Positions 33,829 to 42,310 of a stretch of 64,000 nucleotides of DNA are shown piece by piece. The position numbers and the translations under genes are program-made. The DNA is from DASVTR01 sp033855775 (lineage in GTDB: Bacteria > Acidobacteriota > Blastocatellia > Pyrinomonadales > Pyrinomonadaceae). The stretch is taken from NCBI GenBank assembly GCA_033855775.1, contig JAWVFT010000132.1, positions 1-64,000 on the forward strand, given 5' to 3'. The stretch's first letter is position 1, and the number at the start of each line of letters is the position of its first letter. A model generated the notes under the pieces. That model had not been told where the DNA came from. It made no database searches and worked only from the letters and a program-made list of their open reading frames with translations.

Positions 33829-34398
33829 ATGCTTAAACACAAAGCCACCCTTCTCGCCGTTTGCTGTGCGCTCTTCATCGTTGCGGTATGCGGCAACCTG
33901 CGCAGCGGTAACGCCGTCGCCGAGACAGCTAACATGAGCGCAAGCCGTCTTTCTTCACGATTGGCTCTGCCTCTCGCACAGAGTTCTCCGCAAACTGTGC
34001 GGGTGCGATTGACGGAAGTTGAAACCAACGCCGATGTGGTGGATTGGCCTTCGCCCGGCTCGGAAATTATCATCAGGGCGGGAGCAACCACTCTCAACAA
34101 ACAAACCGACGAGAACGGCGTCGTCGTGTTCGACGCGGTTCCATGCGGACAGCAGATTGTCATCACTAGAAAGAGTGAAGTCGCAGGCGAAGATGGCGTC
34201 TTTCATCGAAGGTTGACGTGCGCCAGAAGGCAAGTTGATTTTGGAATTATTGAACGAACATTTGGCGGGAAGTTCACCTTGCGACAACGCAAGCTGCAAC
34301 GCATGGGATTTGACGCCACCAAAAATGTCTGGCGAAACGCAGACGGCAAAATAATTTCCATGCGAACCTTCAATCGCATCATGGCGCGAAGAAAATAG
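33829..34398 (+). CDS. secreted protein with beta-sandwich-like domain
   Basis: 189 aa, unrecognised in detail. A Sec signal (KATLLAVCCALFIVAVCG) opens the protein. Residues 55-125 read like a carboxypeptidase-regulatory or Ig-like fold: VRVRLTEVETNADVVDWPSPGSEI then TLNKQTDENGVVVFDAVPCGQQIVI, with T-D-x-x-G-x-V-x-F as a family-typical turn. The C-terminal 55 residues are basic (FTLRQRKLQRMGFDATKNVW). Codon use is a little less GC-biased than the neighbours. It stands apart from the glycan genes by function and may be a later insertion. Preceded by TAAGATAAGATGC, a possible -10 region near 33758-33770. Confidence 0.6.
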   Translation: MLKHKATLLAVCCALFIVAVCGNLRSGNAVAETANMSASRLSSRLALPLAQSSPQTVRVRLTEVETNADVVDWPSPGSEIIIRAGATTLNKQTDENGVVVFDAVPCGQQIVITRKSEVAGEDGVFHRRLTCARRQVDFGIIERTFGGKFTLRQRKLQRMGFDATKNVWRNADGKIISMRTFNRIMARRK

Positions 34399-34667
34399 CG
34401 GCGAAGATTTATCATTTCGAAGCCAACGACAAGAGCCTGCCCTGGACTATAAAAGCAAGCTCTTTTCTCATAGCCCGCCATCCCAAGCTGTTGGATTACG
34501 CCTGCGCTCGTAGCTTGCGCTTCAACAGCATAGCTCTTCAAATCAGTCCCGCTTATGTGCTGATTCCTCTCTGCATGTTAGTATTCAAAAGTTGTTATTT
34601 TTGTATGCCGCTTGTGTAACTCAAGGCGCACAAGCGGAGTTGGAATCAGCGGCGAAAGCTCTCAAAG
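34399..34667. other. low-GC intergenic gap with hairpin
   Basis: Clearly AT-richer than the surroundings. CCGCTTGTG (34608-34616) pairs with CACAAGCGG (34629-34637) over 12 bases. Short open frames across this gap are not credible. The ribosome start of the next gene lies just behind. Confidence 0.4.
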
Positions 34668-35867
34668 TTGCCAATTTTCTCAGGAAAATCCATCATCTGT
34701 TTCGGCGGCGAGGATTGGTGGTATCACCACCCGCACTCGAAGAATCATTTGATGAAGAGGTTTGCGCGGGCCGGAAATAAGGTCATCTTCGTCAACTCTA
34801 TTTCGATGGGGCTGGCGGGGCTGACGAACAAGGATTTGCTGCCGCGCTTGAAGCGCAAGCTGCGCAGCTATGCGAAGCTTGCGCGTGTGACGCCGGAGGG
34901 CATTACGGTCGTGTCGCCGGCGGCGTTACCGTTCTTCGGCAGTCGCGCGGCGCGCTTCGTCAATCGTCGCCTGCTGACGGCGCAAATCGGCGCGCTGGCG
35001 CGGCGGCGCGGGCTGTCGCGTCCTATTCTCTGGATAGCGATTCCGACCGCCGTCGAAATGATTGGACGGTTAGACGAATCGCTGGTCGTGTATCAAGTCT
35101 CAGACAAGTATGACGCGAACACGATGGATCACGCGACCGACCCGCAGACGATTCGACGCCTGCACGAACGCGCGCTCGATGCCGCCGACATCATTCTTTA
35201 TTCCGGGCGCAAGCTGTTGGCGGAAGCGACGCGCGGGCGCGAGCGTTCTTACTTGCTGGAACAGGCAGTTGACTTTGAACACTGGGCGCGGGTAGGCGCG
35301 GGCGAGTTGGAAGTGGCGGCGGAAGTCGCGCGTATCAAGCCCCCGCGTCTTGGCTACTTCGGGGCGATTGAGCCCTGGCTGGTGGATCAGGAATTAATCA
35401 AGCGCGCGGCGCGCGAGCGGCCCGCTTGGAACTGGGTCTTCATCGGCAACAAGTCGCGCGGCCTTGAGATAGAAGGTTTGCCGAACGCGCATTTTCTGCC
35501 GCCCGTCGCTTACGATGAGTTGCCGCGTTACGCCGCGGGGTTCGATGTCTGCGTCTTGCCGTGGGAAACTGAACAGTCGTTCACTTCCTACGGCTCGGCC
35601 ATCAAGGTGCGCGAATATCTGGCGACGGGCAAGCCTGTCGTCATCGCCCCGCTGCCCGAATACGAACCGATGAAGGACGTGCTGCGCATCGCCCGCAGCC
35701 GCGACGATTTCCTGCGGCTCGTCGAAGAAGCTCTCGCTGAGCGCGACGACACGGCGGCAGCCCGCGCCCGCCAGTCTTCCGTCGCAGACGGAACGTGGGA
35801 CGCCCGCGCCGCTTGGGTCAGCGACTTGATTGAACAAGCTCTGGCGAAGAAGCACGGACACGATTGA
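34668..35867 (+). CDS. GT-B glycosyltransferase (TuaH-like)
   Basis: 399 aa. Starts with a TTG that gives the typical opening KSIICFGGEDWWYHHPHSKN; the upstream ATG frames do not fit. VVYQVSDKYDANTMDH near residue 143 and AADIILYSGRKLL near 175 are family features of the group that includes teichuronic-acid and galactofuranose transferases. The second domain has LGYFGAIEPWLVDQELI, NWVFIGNKSR, YDELPRYAAGFDVCVLPW, and the sugar-nucleotide-binding KVREYLATGKPVVIAPLPEYEP. Soluble or peripheral, acting on the cytoplasmic side of the membrane. Donor and acceptor unknown. Confidence 0.85.
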   Translation: MPIFSGKSIICFGGEDWWYHHPHSKNHLMKRFARAGNKVIFVNSISMGLAGLTNKDLLPRLKRKLRSYAKLARVTPEGITVVSPAALPFFGSRAARFVNRRLLTAQIGALARRRGLSRPILWIAIPTAVEMIGRLDESLVVYQVSDKYDANTMDHATDPQTIRRLHERALDAADIILYSGRKLLAEATRGRERSYLLEQAVDFEHWARVGAGELEVAAEVARIKPPRLGYFGAIEPWLVDQELIKRAARERPAWNWVFIGNKSRGLEIEGLPNAHFLPPVAYDELPRYAAGFDVCVLPWETEQSFTSYGSAIKVREYLATGKPVVIAPLPEYEPMKDVLRIARSRDDFLRLVEEALAERDDTAAARARQSSVADGTWDARAAWVSDLIEQALAKKHGHD

Positions 35868-36005
35868 ACGAAGAAGCAGTTTCACGCAAAGGATGAAAGA
35901 CAGAAGGCGCAAAGGGTTGAGTCTCTTCAAAGCCTCTAACTGCTTCTTTGCGAGCTTTGGTTTTTCTTTACCTTTGCGCCTCCAGCGTGAACTGTCTTTG
36001 TGGTT
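35868..36005. repeat. family D syllabic inverted repeat
   Basis: Left: TTCACGCAAAGGATG, AAGACAG, AAGGCGCAAAGGG; right: TTTACCTTTGCGCCTCCAGCGTGAA and ACTGTCTTTG. The arms complement each other in blocks (GGCGCAAAGG/CCTTTGCGCC, TTCACGC/GCGTGAA, AAGACAG/CTGTCTTT). It fills the space between the glycosyltransferase and a small membrane protein gene. Same architecture as families A-C, different word. Confidence 0.75.
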
Positions 36006-36017
36006 GAGGAATAATCT

Positions 36018-36221
36018 ATGAAAGGCTCAAAAATAGCTCCGTGGATTTCCGTCTTCGTCGGGCTGCTGTGGCTCTATCTGGCTGCGACGACGAGCGAGCG
36101 AAGACTGATGTCAATCATTCTCTGCGTAGTCTTTCTGCTGCTCGGTTTGATTCAACTCAAGGTTAACAGAGCGCGCTTTAAGGACGAGCAAGCTCCTGCG
36201 CAAGACAAGGACGCCGGATAA
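36018..36221 (+). CDS. small two-helix membrane protein
   Basis: 67 aa with helices at residues 8-24 (WISVFVGLLWLYLAATT) and 30-48 (LMSIILCVVFLLLGLIQL), and a short charged tail. No family recognised. It lies 30 bases ahead of an asparagine-synthase paralogue and may be co-transcribed with it. The ATG is preceded by a weak GAGGAATAAT site. Confidence 0.6.
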   Translation: MKGSKIAPWISVFVGLLWLYLAATTSERRLMSIILCVVFLLLGLIQLKVNRARFKDEQAPAQDKDAG

Positions 36222-36251
36222 AGGCTGTTCATCGCCGGTCAGTTTAATCGT

Positions 36252-38192
36252 ATGTGCGGCATTGCCGGATTGATTAGCACGGACGCCGAAGCGCGCATCG
36301 CAGCGATGCTTGAGAGCATAGAGCATCGCGGGCGCGACGATGACGGCGTGTGGACTTCGCGCGCCACTGACGGCGCGGGCCGGAGCCTCTGTCTAGGACA
36401 CCGGCGGCTGGCGATCATCGACCCGACTCCCGCCGGTCATCAGCCGATGCTTTCAAGCGATGGCCGCTTTGCTCTGACCTTCAACGGCGAGATTTATAAC
36501 TACCGCGAGTTGCGGCAGGAGCTATTGGGGCGCGGCCATAGTTTTCAGACGGACACGGACACGGAAGTCTTGCTCGCGGCCTTCGCGGAGTGGGGCGCGG
36601 ACTGTTTGCCGCGCCTGAACGGCATGTTCGCCTTCGCCCTCTGGGACGAGCGCGAGCAGCAACTCCTGCTCGCGCGCGACCGCCTCGGCATCAAGCCGCT
36701 CTACTACGCGCACATGCCCGCGACCGTGGACGCGAGCGCCTCTTTCATCTTCGCTTCGGAAGTCAAAGCCGTCCTCGCGAGCGGATTGGTCGAGCGCGCG
36801 GTTGACCCTTTGGGCTTGCACCAGTTTCTCACCTTCCTCTGGACGCCCGACCCGCAGACGCTCTTTCGTCACGTCAAAAAAGTTCCGCCCGCGCACCTGC
36901 TGACAATCCGGCTTGATGGACAGACGACGCTGCGCGAGTGGTGGGACGTGTCGTTCGATGAGATTGAAACTCAGCAGAGCGAGGCTTGGTGGCAAGAGCG
37001 CGTGTTGGAGACGCTCGACCGCGTGGTGCGGATGGAGATGGTGGCGGACGTGCCGCTCGGCGGGTTTCTCTCCGGCGGCATTGATTCGTCAGCAATCGTC
37101 GCGTTGATGAAGAATCACAGCGACGGGCGGCGCGTTAAGACTTACACCATCGGCATCGAAGCGGAAGACTTGCGCTACGACATCATTCCAGATGATGTTG
37201 TGTGGGCGCGTCGCGTGGGTGAACTCTTAGAGACTGACTATCATGAAATCATGCTCAAGCCGGATGTCGCGGAACTCTTGCCGCGCCTCGTCTACCACAT
37301 GGACGAACCGGCGATTGACATGGCGATTCCGAGTTATCTAGTCTCGCGCGCCGCGCGTGAGAGCTTGACAGTCATGCTCTCCGGCATGGGCGGCGACGAA
37401 GTGTTCGCGGGCTACCCGCGCCAACTGGCGATGAAGTTGGCGGGCGCGCTCGACCCCGTGCCGGGCCTGCTGCGTCGTCCGCTGATGAGCGCGGTCGCGT
37501 CCGTGCTGCCCGGCGGTCTGCCCGGAAAGTTGACCGCGCCGCTCAGGAACGCCAAGAAGTTTGCGCGCAGCGCGGCCCTCGATTTCGAGAATCGTTACCT
37601 TGGCTACGGCACCTACTTCACAGACGCGGCGAAAGAGCGACTCTACACGGACGAGATGCGCGAGGCCGTTGATGGCTTTGACGCCTACGGCGAGCACCGT
37701 CGCTACTTCGCGCGCGTCCGCAATGCCGCGCCGCTGAATCAACTGCTCTACGTTGACCTGAAAACCTTCCTGCCCTGCCTGAACCTGACGACCACGGACA
37801 AGACTTCGATGGCCGCGAACCTTGAAGTGCGCGTGCCGTTTCTCAATCACGAACTGGTGGAACTGGCCGCGCGCATGCCGCCCAACTTGAAACTGCGCGG
37901 ATTGAAGCGCAAGTATATTTTAAAGCGCGTCGCCGAGAACTTTCTGCCCAAAGATGTGGTGTGGCGCAAGAAGGCCGGATTCGGCGCCCCGATTCGTTCG
38001 TGGCTGCGCGGGCCGCTCAAGCCGCTCGTCGAAGATTTATTATCCGAAGAGACTGTGCGCCGTCGTCGTCTCTTCCGCCCGCGGGAAGTGCGGCGCATCA
38101 TCGACGCCAACCTGTCTGGCCGCGAAGACTACAACTTGCAGGTCTTTCAACTGCTCACGCTCGAACTCTGGCAGCGCGCTTTTATTGACTGA
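36252..38192 (+). CDS. asnB: asparagine synthase (glutamine-hydrolysing), paralogue 2
   Basis: 646 aa. Glutaminase part begins MCGIAGLIS with Cys2; it has HRGRDDDGVW (Arg in place of the more usual Pro after HRG) and FNGEIYNYRELR. The ATP part holds LSGGIDSSAIVALM near 281 and SGMGGDEVFAGYPRQ near 378, plus NLEVRVPFLNHELVELA near 526. Among the three paralogues it is the nearest to copies from exopolysaccharide loci, judging by the SGMGGDEVFAGY segment. Probable amidation of an acidic group on the glycan or its precursor. Confidence 0.9.
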   Translation: MCGIAGLISTDAEARIAAMLESIEHRGRDDDGVWTSRATDGAGRSLCLGHRRLAIIDPTPAGHQPMLSSDGRFALTFNGEIYNYRELRQELLGRGHSFQTDTDTEVLLAAFAEWGADCLPRLNGMFAFALWDEREQQLLLARDRLGIKPLYYAHMPATVDASASFIFASEVKAVLASGLVERAVDPLGLHQFLTFLWTPDPQTLFRHVKKVPPAHLLTIRLDGQTTLREWWDVSFDEIETQQSEAWWQERVLETLDRVVRMEMVADVPLGGFLSGGIDSSAIVALMKNHSDGRRVKTYTIGIEAEDLRYDIIPDDVVWARRVGELLETDYHEIMLKPDVAELLPRLVYHMDEPAIDMAIPSYLVSRAARESLTVMLSGMGGDEVFAGYPRQLAMKLAGALDPVPGLLRRPLMSAVASVLPGGLPGKLTAPLRNAKKFARSAALDFENRYLGYGTYFTDAAKERLYTDEMREAVDGFDAYGEHRRYFARVRNAAPLNQLLYVDLKTFLPCLNLTTTDKTSMAANLEVRVPFLNHELVELAARMPPNLKLRGLKRKYILKRVAENFLPKDVVWRKKAGFGAPIRSWLRGPLKPLVEDLLSEETVRRRRLFRPREVRRIIDANLSGREDYNLQVFQLLTLELWQRAFID

Positions 38193-38278
38193 CGAAGGGC
38201 AACGGTGTTTTAGTTGGCGTTGCGAAATCGAAGAAGTCCGGCAAGAGATGAACTCCGAAAAATGTTGGAGCGAATAAG

Positions 38279-39319
38279 ATGAGAAAGATGATTGAGGTCT
38301 GCGCTGTCGCGGTCGTTATTCTGTCGGTGGCAAACATTATGGCTATCAAATCGGGCGCGCAAAGCAAGCAGCCGCAGCAGGCTGCGCGGGCGCGACCGCT
38401 CAGGCCCGTTCACACTTTTTCCATCGTGGCTCGTGACGCGGCGACGGGCGAGTTGGGCGTGGCCGTGCAGTCGCATTGGTTCTCAGTCGGCACGACGGTG
38501 CCTTGGGCCGAGGCGGGCGTCGGCGCGGTGGCGACGCAGAGTTTCGTTGACCCCAGTTATGGCAAACTGGGCCTCGATTTGATGCGCGCGGGCCGGAGCG
38601 CGCCGGATGCCTTGAAGGCTTTGCTGGCCGGAGACGAAGGGCGCGACGTGCGGCAGGTGGCGATGATTGACGCGCAGGGCCGCGTCGACGCCTGGACGGG
38701 GAAGAACGACATTCAGGCGGCGGGCCATTCGGTCGGCAAGGACTATTCCGTGCAGGCGAACTTGATGTCGAACGACCGCATCTGGCCCGCGATGGCGCAG
38801 GCGTTTGAGACGACGAAGGGCGACTTGGCCGAGCGGATGCTGGCCGCTCTGGACGCCGCGCAGGCCGAAGGCGGCGACATACGCGGGCGACAGTCGGCGG
38901 CCTTGATTATCGTTTCCGGCAAGCCGACGGGGCGCGCGTGGCAGGATAGAGTCTTCGACCTACGCGTTGACGACAGCCCTGAGCCTTTGAAAGAGTTGCG
39001 CCGCCTCGTCACCTTGCAGCGCGCGTACAATCACATGAACGCGGGCGACGCGGCGGTCGAGAAGAAAGACAACGAGGGCGCGCTCAGGGAATATTCGGCG
39101 GCGGAAAAGCTCGTGCCTGACAACGCCGAGATGATTTACTGGCACGCCGTCGCCCTCGTCAACATGAATCGCGTCGAAGAATCTCTGCCGCTCTTTCGTC
39201 GCGTCTTTGCGATGGATAGCAACTGGGCCGTCCTGACGCCGCGCCTCGTCAAGGCGGGACTGCTGCCAAACGACGATAAAATTATCGAACGCATTCTGGC
39301 CGTCGCGGGCAAACCTTAG
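38279..39319 (+). CDS. exported DUF1028 Ntn-hydrolase-like protein with TPR tail
   Basis: 346 aa. Signal peptide in residues 1-24. DUF1028 follows: HTFSIVARDAATGELGVAVQS (residues 41-61 in outline), GVGAVATQSFVDPSYG, and DAQGRVDAWTGKND. The family has an Ntn-hydrolase-like fold and no settled function. After it, residues 245-346 form two or three TPR helices (AYNHMNAGDAAVEKKDNEGALREY in outline, LVPDNAEMIYWHAVALVNMNRVEESLPLFRRV in part). ATG with a weak GAGCGAATAA upstream. Its relation to the glycan genes is not clear. Confidence 0.82.
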   Translation: MRKMIEVCAVAVVILSVANIMAIKSGAQSKQPQQAARARPLRPVHTFSIVARDAATGELGVAVQSHWFSVGTTVPWAEAGVGAVATQSFVDPSYGKLGLDLMRAGRSAPDALKALLAGDEGRDVRQVAMIDAQGRVDAWTGKNDIQAAGHSVGKDYSVQANLMSNDRIWPAMAQAFETTKGDLAERMLAALDAAQAEGGDIRGRQSAALIIVSGKPTGRAWQDRVFDLRVDDSPEPLKELRRLVTLQRAYNHMNAGDAAVEKKDNEGALREYSAAEKLVPDNAEMIYWHAVALVNMNRVEESLPLFRRVFAMDSNWAVLTPRLVKAGLLPNDDKIIERILAVAGKP

Positions 39320-39338
39320 AGAGCGGAGACGAGGATGG

Positions 39339-40475
39339 ATGTTCGATAAAGTGTTAGTCCTGTCGGCTTCAGCCGGGGCCGGTCACGTGCGCGCGGCGCA
39401 GGCGGTCGAGAGCGCGCTCAACGAGATGCAGGTGGCCCGCGCCGTGCGGCACGTTGACACGCTCGACTACACCAACAAGCTCTTTCGTCGTCTTTATTCT
39501 CGCGCCTACTTAGACCTCGTGAACAACGCGCCGGAAGTCCTCGGCTGGCTCTACGACCAACTCGACAAGCCCTGGAAGAACGAGCGACGAAGGCTCGCGC
39601 TCGACAAGCTCAACACGCGCCCCTTCGTCAAGCTGCTGAAAGATTACCAGCCGGAGATAGTCGTCTGCACACATTTTCTGCCAGCCGAAATCATCTCATG
39701 GCTGCGCGCAAAGGAGCGTTTGCGTTGTCGTCAGGTCATCGTCGTCACAGACTTTGATGTCCACGCGATGTGGCTTTGTCATCACTACGAGCGCTACTTC
39801 GTCGCGCTCGATGAAACGCGCGAGCACCTGTCGAAGCTCGGCATTCCGCCATCCAAGCTGAGCGTCTCCGGCATTCCCATAGACCCGATTTTCGCGCAGC
39901 CGAAGGACAAGCAGGAGATGCGGCGCAAGCACAATCTGGCGGCAGACCGGACGACGATTCTAGTCTCCGCCGGGGGCTTCGGCGTCGGCTCTATCGAACA
40001 CTTGATGGCGCCGCTGATGGAGTTGCGACACCCGGCGCAGATTATCAGCATCTGCGGTCGCAACGAGGAGATGAAGCGGAAGGTTGAGGGACTGGCTCGA
40101 CGGCTGCCTGCCGGGAGCCACGTCGCCGTCAAGGCTCTGGGCTACACGAACGAGATGGACGAGTTGATGGCCGCTTCGGACATCGTGCTCGGCAAACCCG
40201 GCGGCCTGACGACCTCCGAAGCCCTGGCGCGCGGGCTGGTCTTCGTCATCGTCAATCCGATTCCCGGGCAGGAAGAGCGCAACTCCGACCACCTGCTCGA
40301 AGAAGGCGTCGCCATTCGCTGCAACAACCTGCCCGTGCTCGCTTACAAGGTTGACCGACTGCTCGACGACCCGGCGCGCTTCCGTTCCATGCAGGCCAAT
40401 GCGCGGCGGCTGGCGCGACCGCGCGCGGCCTACGACATCGTTGCGACAATGCTCGATATGCAGAACGCCGTTTGA
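39339..40475 (+). CDS. GT28 glycolipid synthase-like glycosyltransferase
   Basis: 378 aa, MGDG synthase/UgtP-like processive glucosyl- or galactosyltransferase of GT28. Opens with VLVLSASAGAGHVRAAQAVESAL (in outline), the G-x-G-H loop of the family; PEIVVCTHFLPAEIISWL and VVTDFDVHAMWL are the diacylglycerol-binding part; VSAGGFGVGSIEHLM and DIVLGKPGGLTTSEALARGL are the UDP-sugar site. It would make glycosyl diacylglycerols in the cytoplasmic leaflet. GGAGACGAGG precedes the ATG. It may supply membrane glycolipids rather than the polymer; the nearby glycan genes give context but no proof. Confidence 0.87.
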   Translation: MFDKVLVLSASAGAGHVRAAQAVESALNEMQVARAVRHVDTLDYTNKLFRRLYSRAYLDLVNNAPEVLGWLYDQLDKPWKNERRRLALDKLNTRPFVKLLKDYQPEIVVCTHFLPAEIISWLRAKERLRCRQVIVVTDFDVHAMWLCHHYERYFVALDETREHLSKLGIPPSKLSVSGIPIDPIFAQPKDKQEMRRKHNLAADRTTILVSAGGFGVGSIEHLMAPLMELRHPAQIISICGRNEEMKRKVEGLARRLPAGSHVAVKALGYTNEMDELMAASDIVLGKPGGLTTSEALARGLVFVIVNPIPGQEERNSDHLLEEGVAIRCNNLPVLAYKVDRLLDDPARFRSMQANARRLARPRAAYDIVATMLDMQNAV

Positions 40476-40554
40476 AAGCTTCGGGCTGGTTTATGGAAAG
40501 CGAAAAGCGGTGGCTTTGAGAGAGCGCGGGGCGGAAATTTGTTGCCCATAAAAC

Positions 40555-40635
40555 CGAAACCGGCGTGTCCTCACCTCACGCCGGTTTCGTAGCTCATAAT
40601 CTATGGGAGATCATGAGGGATATACGCGTATATCC
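40555..40635. other. hairpin and 18-base perfect palindrome in a 326-base gap
   Basis: The 40476-40801 gap between converging genes holds no ORF. A 13-pair hairpin (CGAAACCGGCGTG at 40555-40567, complement at 40577-40589) looks like a terminator but lacks a T tract. At 40618-40635 GGATATACGCGTATATCC is a perfect palindrome. At 40657-40678 TTGGATT and AATCCAA are inverted with eight bases between. The AT content is higher than in the neighbours. Confidence 0.5.
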
Positions 40636-40801
40636 GATTGAGGACATTTTATTCAGTTGGATTCCGATGTCAATCCAAATTATTTTGCAAAGCCTTGACT
40701 ATTTAGTGTAATCCCCGCGCATCTTTAAGCATCTTCAAAATTGTCAGGAAATTTGCAAGCGATGGGCGGATTTTGAGCGACCGAAACAGCGCTCGCGCCC
40801 T

Positions 40802-41218
40802 TTAATCTTCGTCCGCAACCTTGGCTTGAGCCAGTTTGTCAGGGAAAACGAAAATCCTTCGCGCAGTCTCCGAGTGGAGCGTGTCTTCGTTGTAATAACG
40901 CATGAGAATATTCTCTTTCCAGTTGAGCAAGTCTGCGTTGGCGGCGGCAAACTCTTCCCACGATTGGCTTGCGCCCGCGCGCTCGACGCGCTCGTGAATG
41001 AGGAAGACGTAGGCCCACGTCGTCGTCTCGTGATAAAGATTCGCCAGCCCGCGCGCCTGCGCGAACCGGCGCAAGCCCGCGGAGAATCTTTCGAGCGTTT
41101 CCAGCGTCGTGTAGCGGCGCAGGTAAAGCCAGACGAGGCGGACGTGCTCTCGATGATGAAAGCCGTCTGTGGAGAGCGCGCCGCGCTCGAACTGTTCTAT
41201 AAACTCTTCGTCTGTCAT
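40802..41218 (-). CDS. hypothetical protein with HHREH motif
   Basis: 138 aa, all-helical by look, cytoplasmic. Early on it has FHHREHVRLVWLYLRR with two neighbouring His and Glu/His residues at about 21-25, and later YHETTTWAYVFLIHER. Proteins of this length with the same HHREH start are common and annotated only as hypothetical; His/Glu positions hint at metal binding, which is my inference. Good ATG (MTDEEFIEQFERG) with AGGAGG-like purines (GGAGGCTTGTGCC) upstream. A terminator-like hairpin lies in its leader (41281-41333). Confidence 0.75.
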   Translation of the reverse strand: MTDEEFIEQFERGALSTDGFHHREHVRLVWLYLRRYTTLETLERFSAGLRRFAQARGLANLYHETTTWAYVFLIHERVERAGASQSWEEFAAANADLLNWKENILMRYYNEDTLHSETARRIFVFPDKLAQAKVADED

Positions 41219-41280
41219 GGCACAAGCCTCCGTTCGCGAAGGCCGCTTCCGAGTAGTCTCTCAAGAGCGGCCTCGCGGTC

Positions 41281-41333
41281 AAAAAAAATCGCCCCAAAAG
41301 AAAACCGCCCACGCGAGCGATTCGCATGGGCGG
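41281..41333 (-). terminator. intrinsic terminator in the leader of a reverse gene
   Basis: On the reverse strand CCGCCCA and TGGGCGG (41327-41333 with 41305-41311) form a 7-pair stem with inner pairing, followed by TTTTCTTTTGGGGCG and then a run of eight T. It stands 60 bases before the start of the 40802-41218 gene on the same strand, where an end of transcription is unexpected. A TATTAT box near 41358-41363 could start a short RNA here. It may be an attenuator or the end of a small RNA. The rest of the 339-base divergent gap holds no supported gene. Confidence 0.6.
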
Positions 41334-41557
41334 CGTCTGATTTCGACAAGCCGATGATAATACTTTTGCCCGCTTGTCGCAATCATAATTTTTCGCGTCC
41401 GGTTAATGAACCGTCGTCGCGCAAGCGGCAGCGGAGCGATAGCGCGTCTCTCAACATTGACATTCGAGAGCGAGGTCAATACTCTTCGCTGGCAATCGCG
41501 GCACACCGTCAGGCTATCTGGAAACCAACTGCCCATACAAAAGAAGGAGAAGGAACA

Positions 41558-42034
41558 GTGAAAACAATCAGTTGCTTGAGTCTCATCTTCATTTGCGTTT
41601 TGCAGGCGACGCCCGCCGGGAATTTTGTCTTCAGAGACAACGCGGCCAGCAACAGCGTCGCGCCGCTCTCGGCCTCGACTTTGAGCTTGCGCCCGCCGAT
41701 GCCGGATTTAATCGTCAGGGGAAATGAGTTTGAGTTCGTCGGCAATAAGATGGTGAACGTTTACGTCTCCAACAACGGCGATGCTCCATCAAAGCGTTGC
41801 ATTCTGGAATTGACCGTCCGCAAAATCGGCAACGCCGCCGTGGGCCGCGCGACGAAGGCGATAATTCCCGCGTTGCAGCCGGGCAAGTTTGCGAAGATTC
41901 CTGTGGACGCGACCGCCATCCTGCCCGCCGCCGTCAACCTCAAAGACACGACCTTCAAGGCCGTCGCAGACTCAACCAACCTCAACGCCGAATCGAACGA
42001 AGACAATAATGAGAAGTGGCACAACTTGCCGTAA
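41558..42034 (+). CDS. secreted CARDB-like domain protein
   Basis: 158 aa from a GTG start with AAGAAGGAGAAGGA right upstream; the frame runs back to 40826 but that part overlaps the reverse gene and is not credible. A Sec signal (CLSLIFICVLQATPAGNF) is followed by one CARDB/Ig-like beta-sandwich: MPDLIVRGNEFEFVG, VNVYVSNNGDAPSKRCILELTVRK, LQPGKFAKIPVDA, and a closing STNLNAESNEDNNEKWH (the typical D-x-x-x-x-V-x-E-x-x-E-x-N-N pattern of CARDB). Usually an adhesion or scaffold module of larger proteins; here it stands alone. A strong terminator follows. Confidence 0.72.
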   Translation: MKTISCLSLIFICVLQATPAGNFVFRDNAASNSVAPLSASTLSLRPPMPDLIVRGNEFEFVGNKMVNVYVSNNGDAPSKRCILELTVRKIGNAAVGRATKAIIPALQPGKFAKIPVDATAILPAAVNLKDTTFKAVADSTNLNAESNEDNNEKWHNLP

Positions 42035-42081
42035 GGTTGTCATCCGAACAGAAATCCTTGCGATGATAGACAACGGTTGCC

Positions 42082-42123
42082 GAGCGGCAGCGAGTTTGCA
42101 AACGACTCGCCGCCGCTCTTTTT
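42082..42123 (+). terminator. intrinsic terminator after CARDB gene
   Basis: GAGCGGC-A-GCGAGT (42082-42095) pairs with ACTCGC-C-GCCGCTC (42105-42118), thirteen pairs with one internal mismatch, nine-base loop, followed by TTTTT. It lies 48 bases after the stop of the secreted protein gene. Confidence 0.8.
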
Positions 42124-42310
42124 CCGCGACACACTTTCGCCCTGCTGCGCGCTGCTCGGGGCGGCAGGGCGCGCAAACGCGGTCGCTTGTCGCGCGGGGC
42201 GCGGGCATGTTACTTTTTCGAGTTTGCACGAGGGCGCAGGTCGCGCGTTGTGCGCGTCCGTGAGCGTTTAGTGGTTGCTCGCAGACGTTCTTTGTGAGCC
42301 TTAAGGATTC

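Noticed and set aside
40826..41557. N-terminal extension of the CARDB protein to 402 aa
   Set aside because: It overlaps the HHREH gene on the other strand and lacks a ribosome site, while the GTG at 41558 has a strong one followed by a signal peptide.
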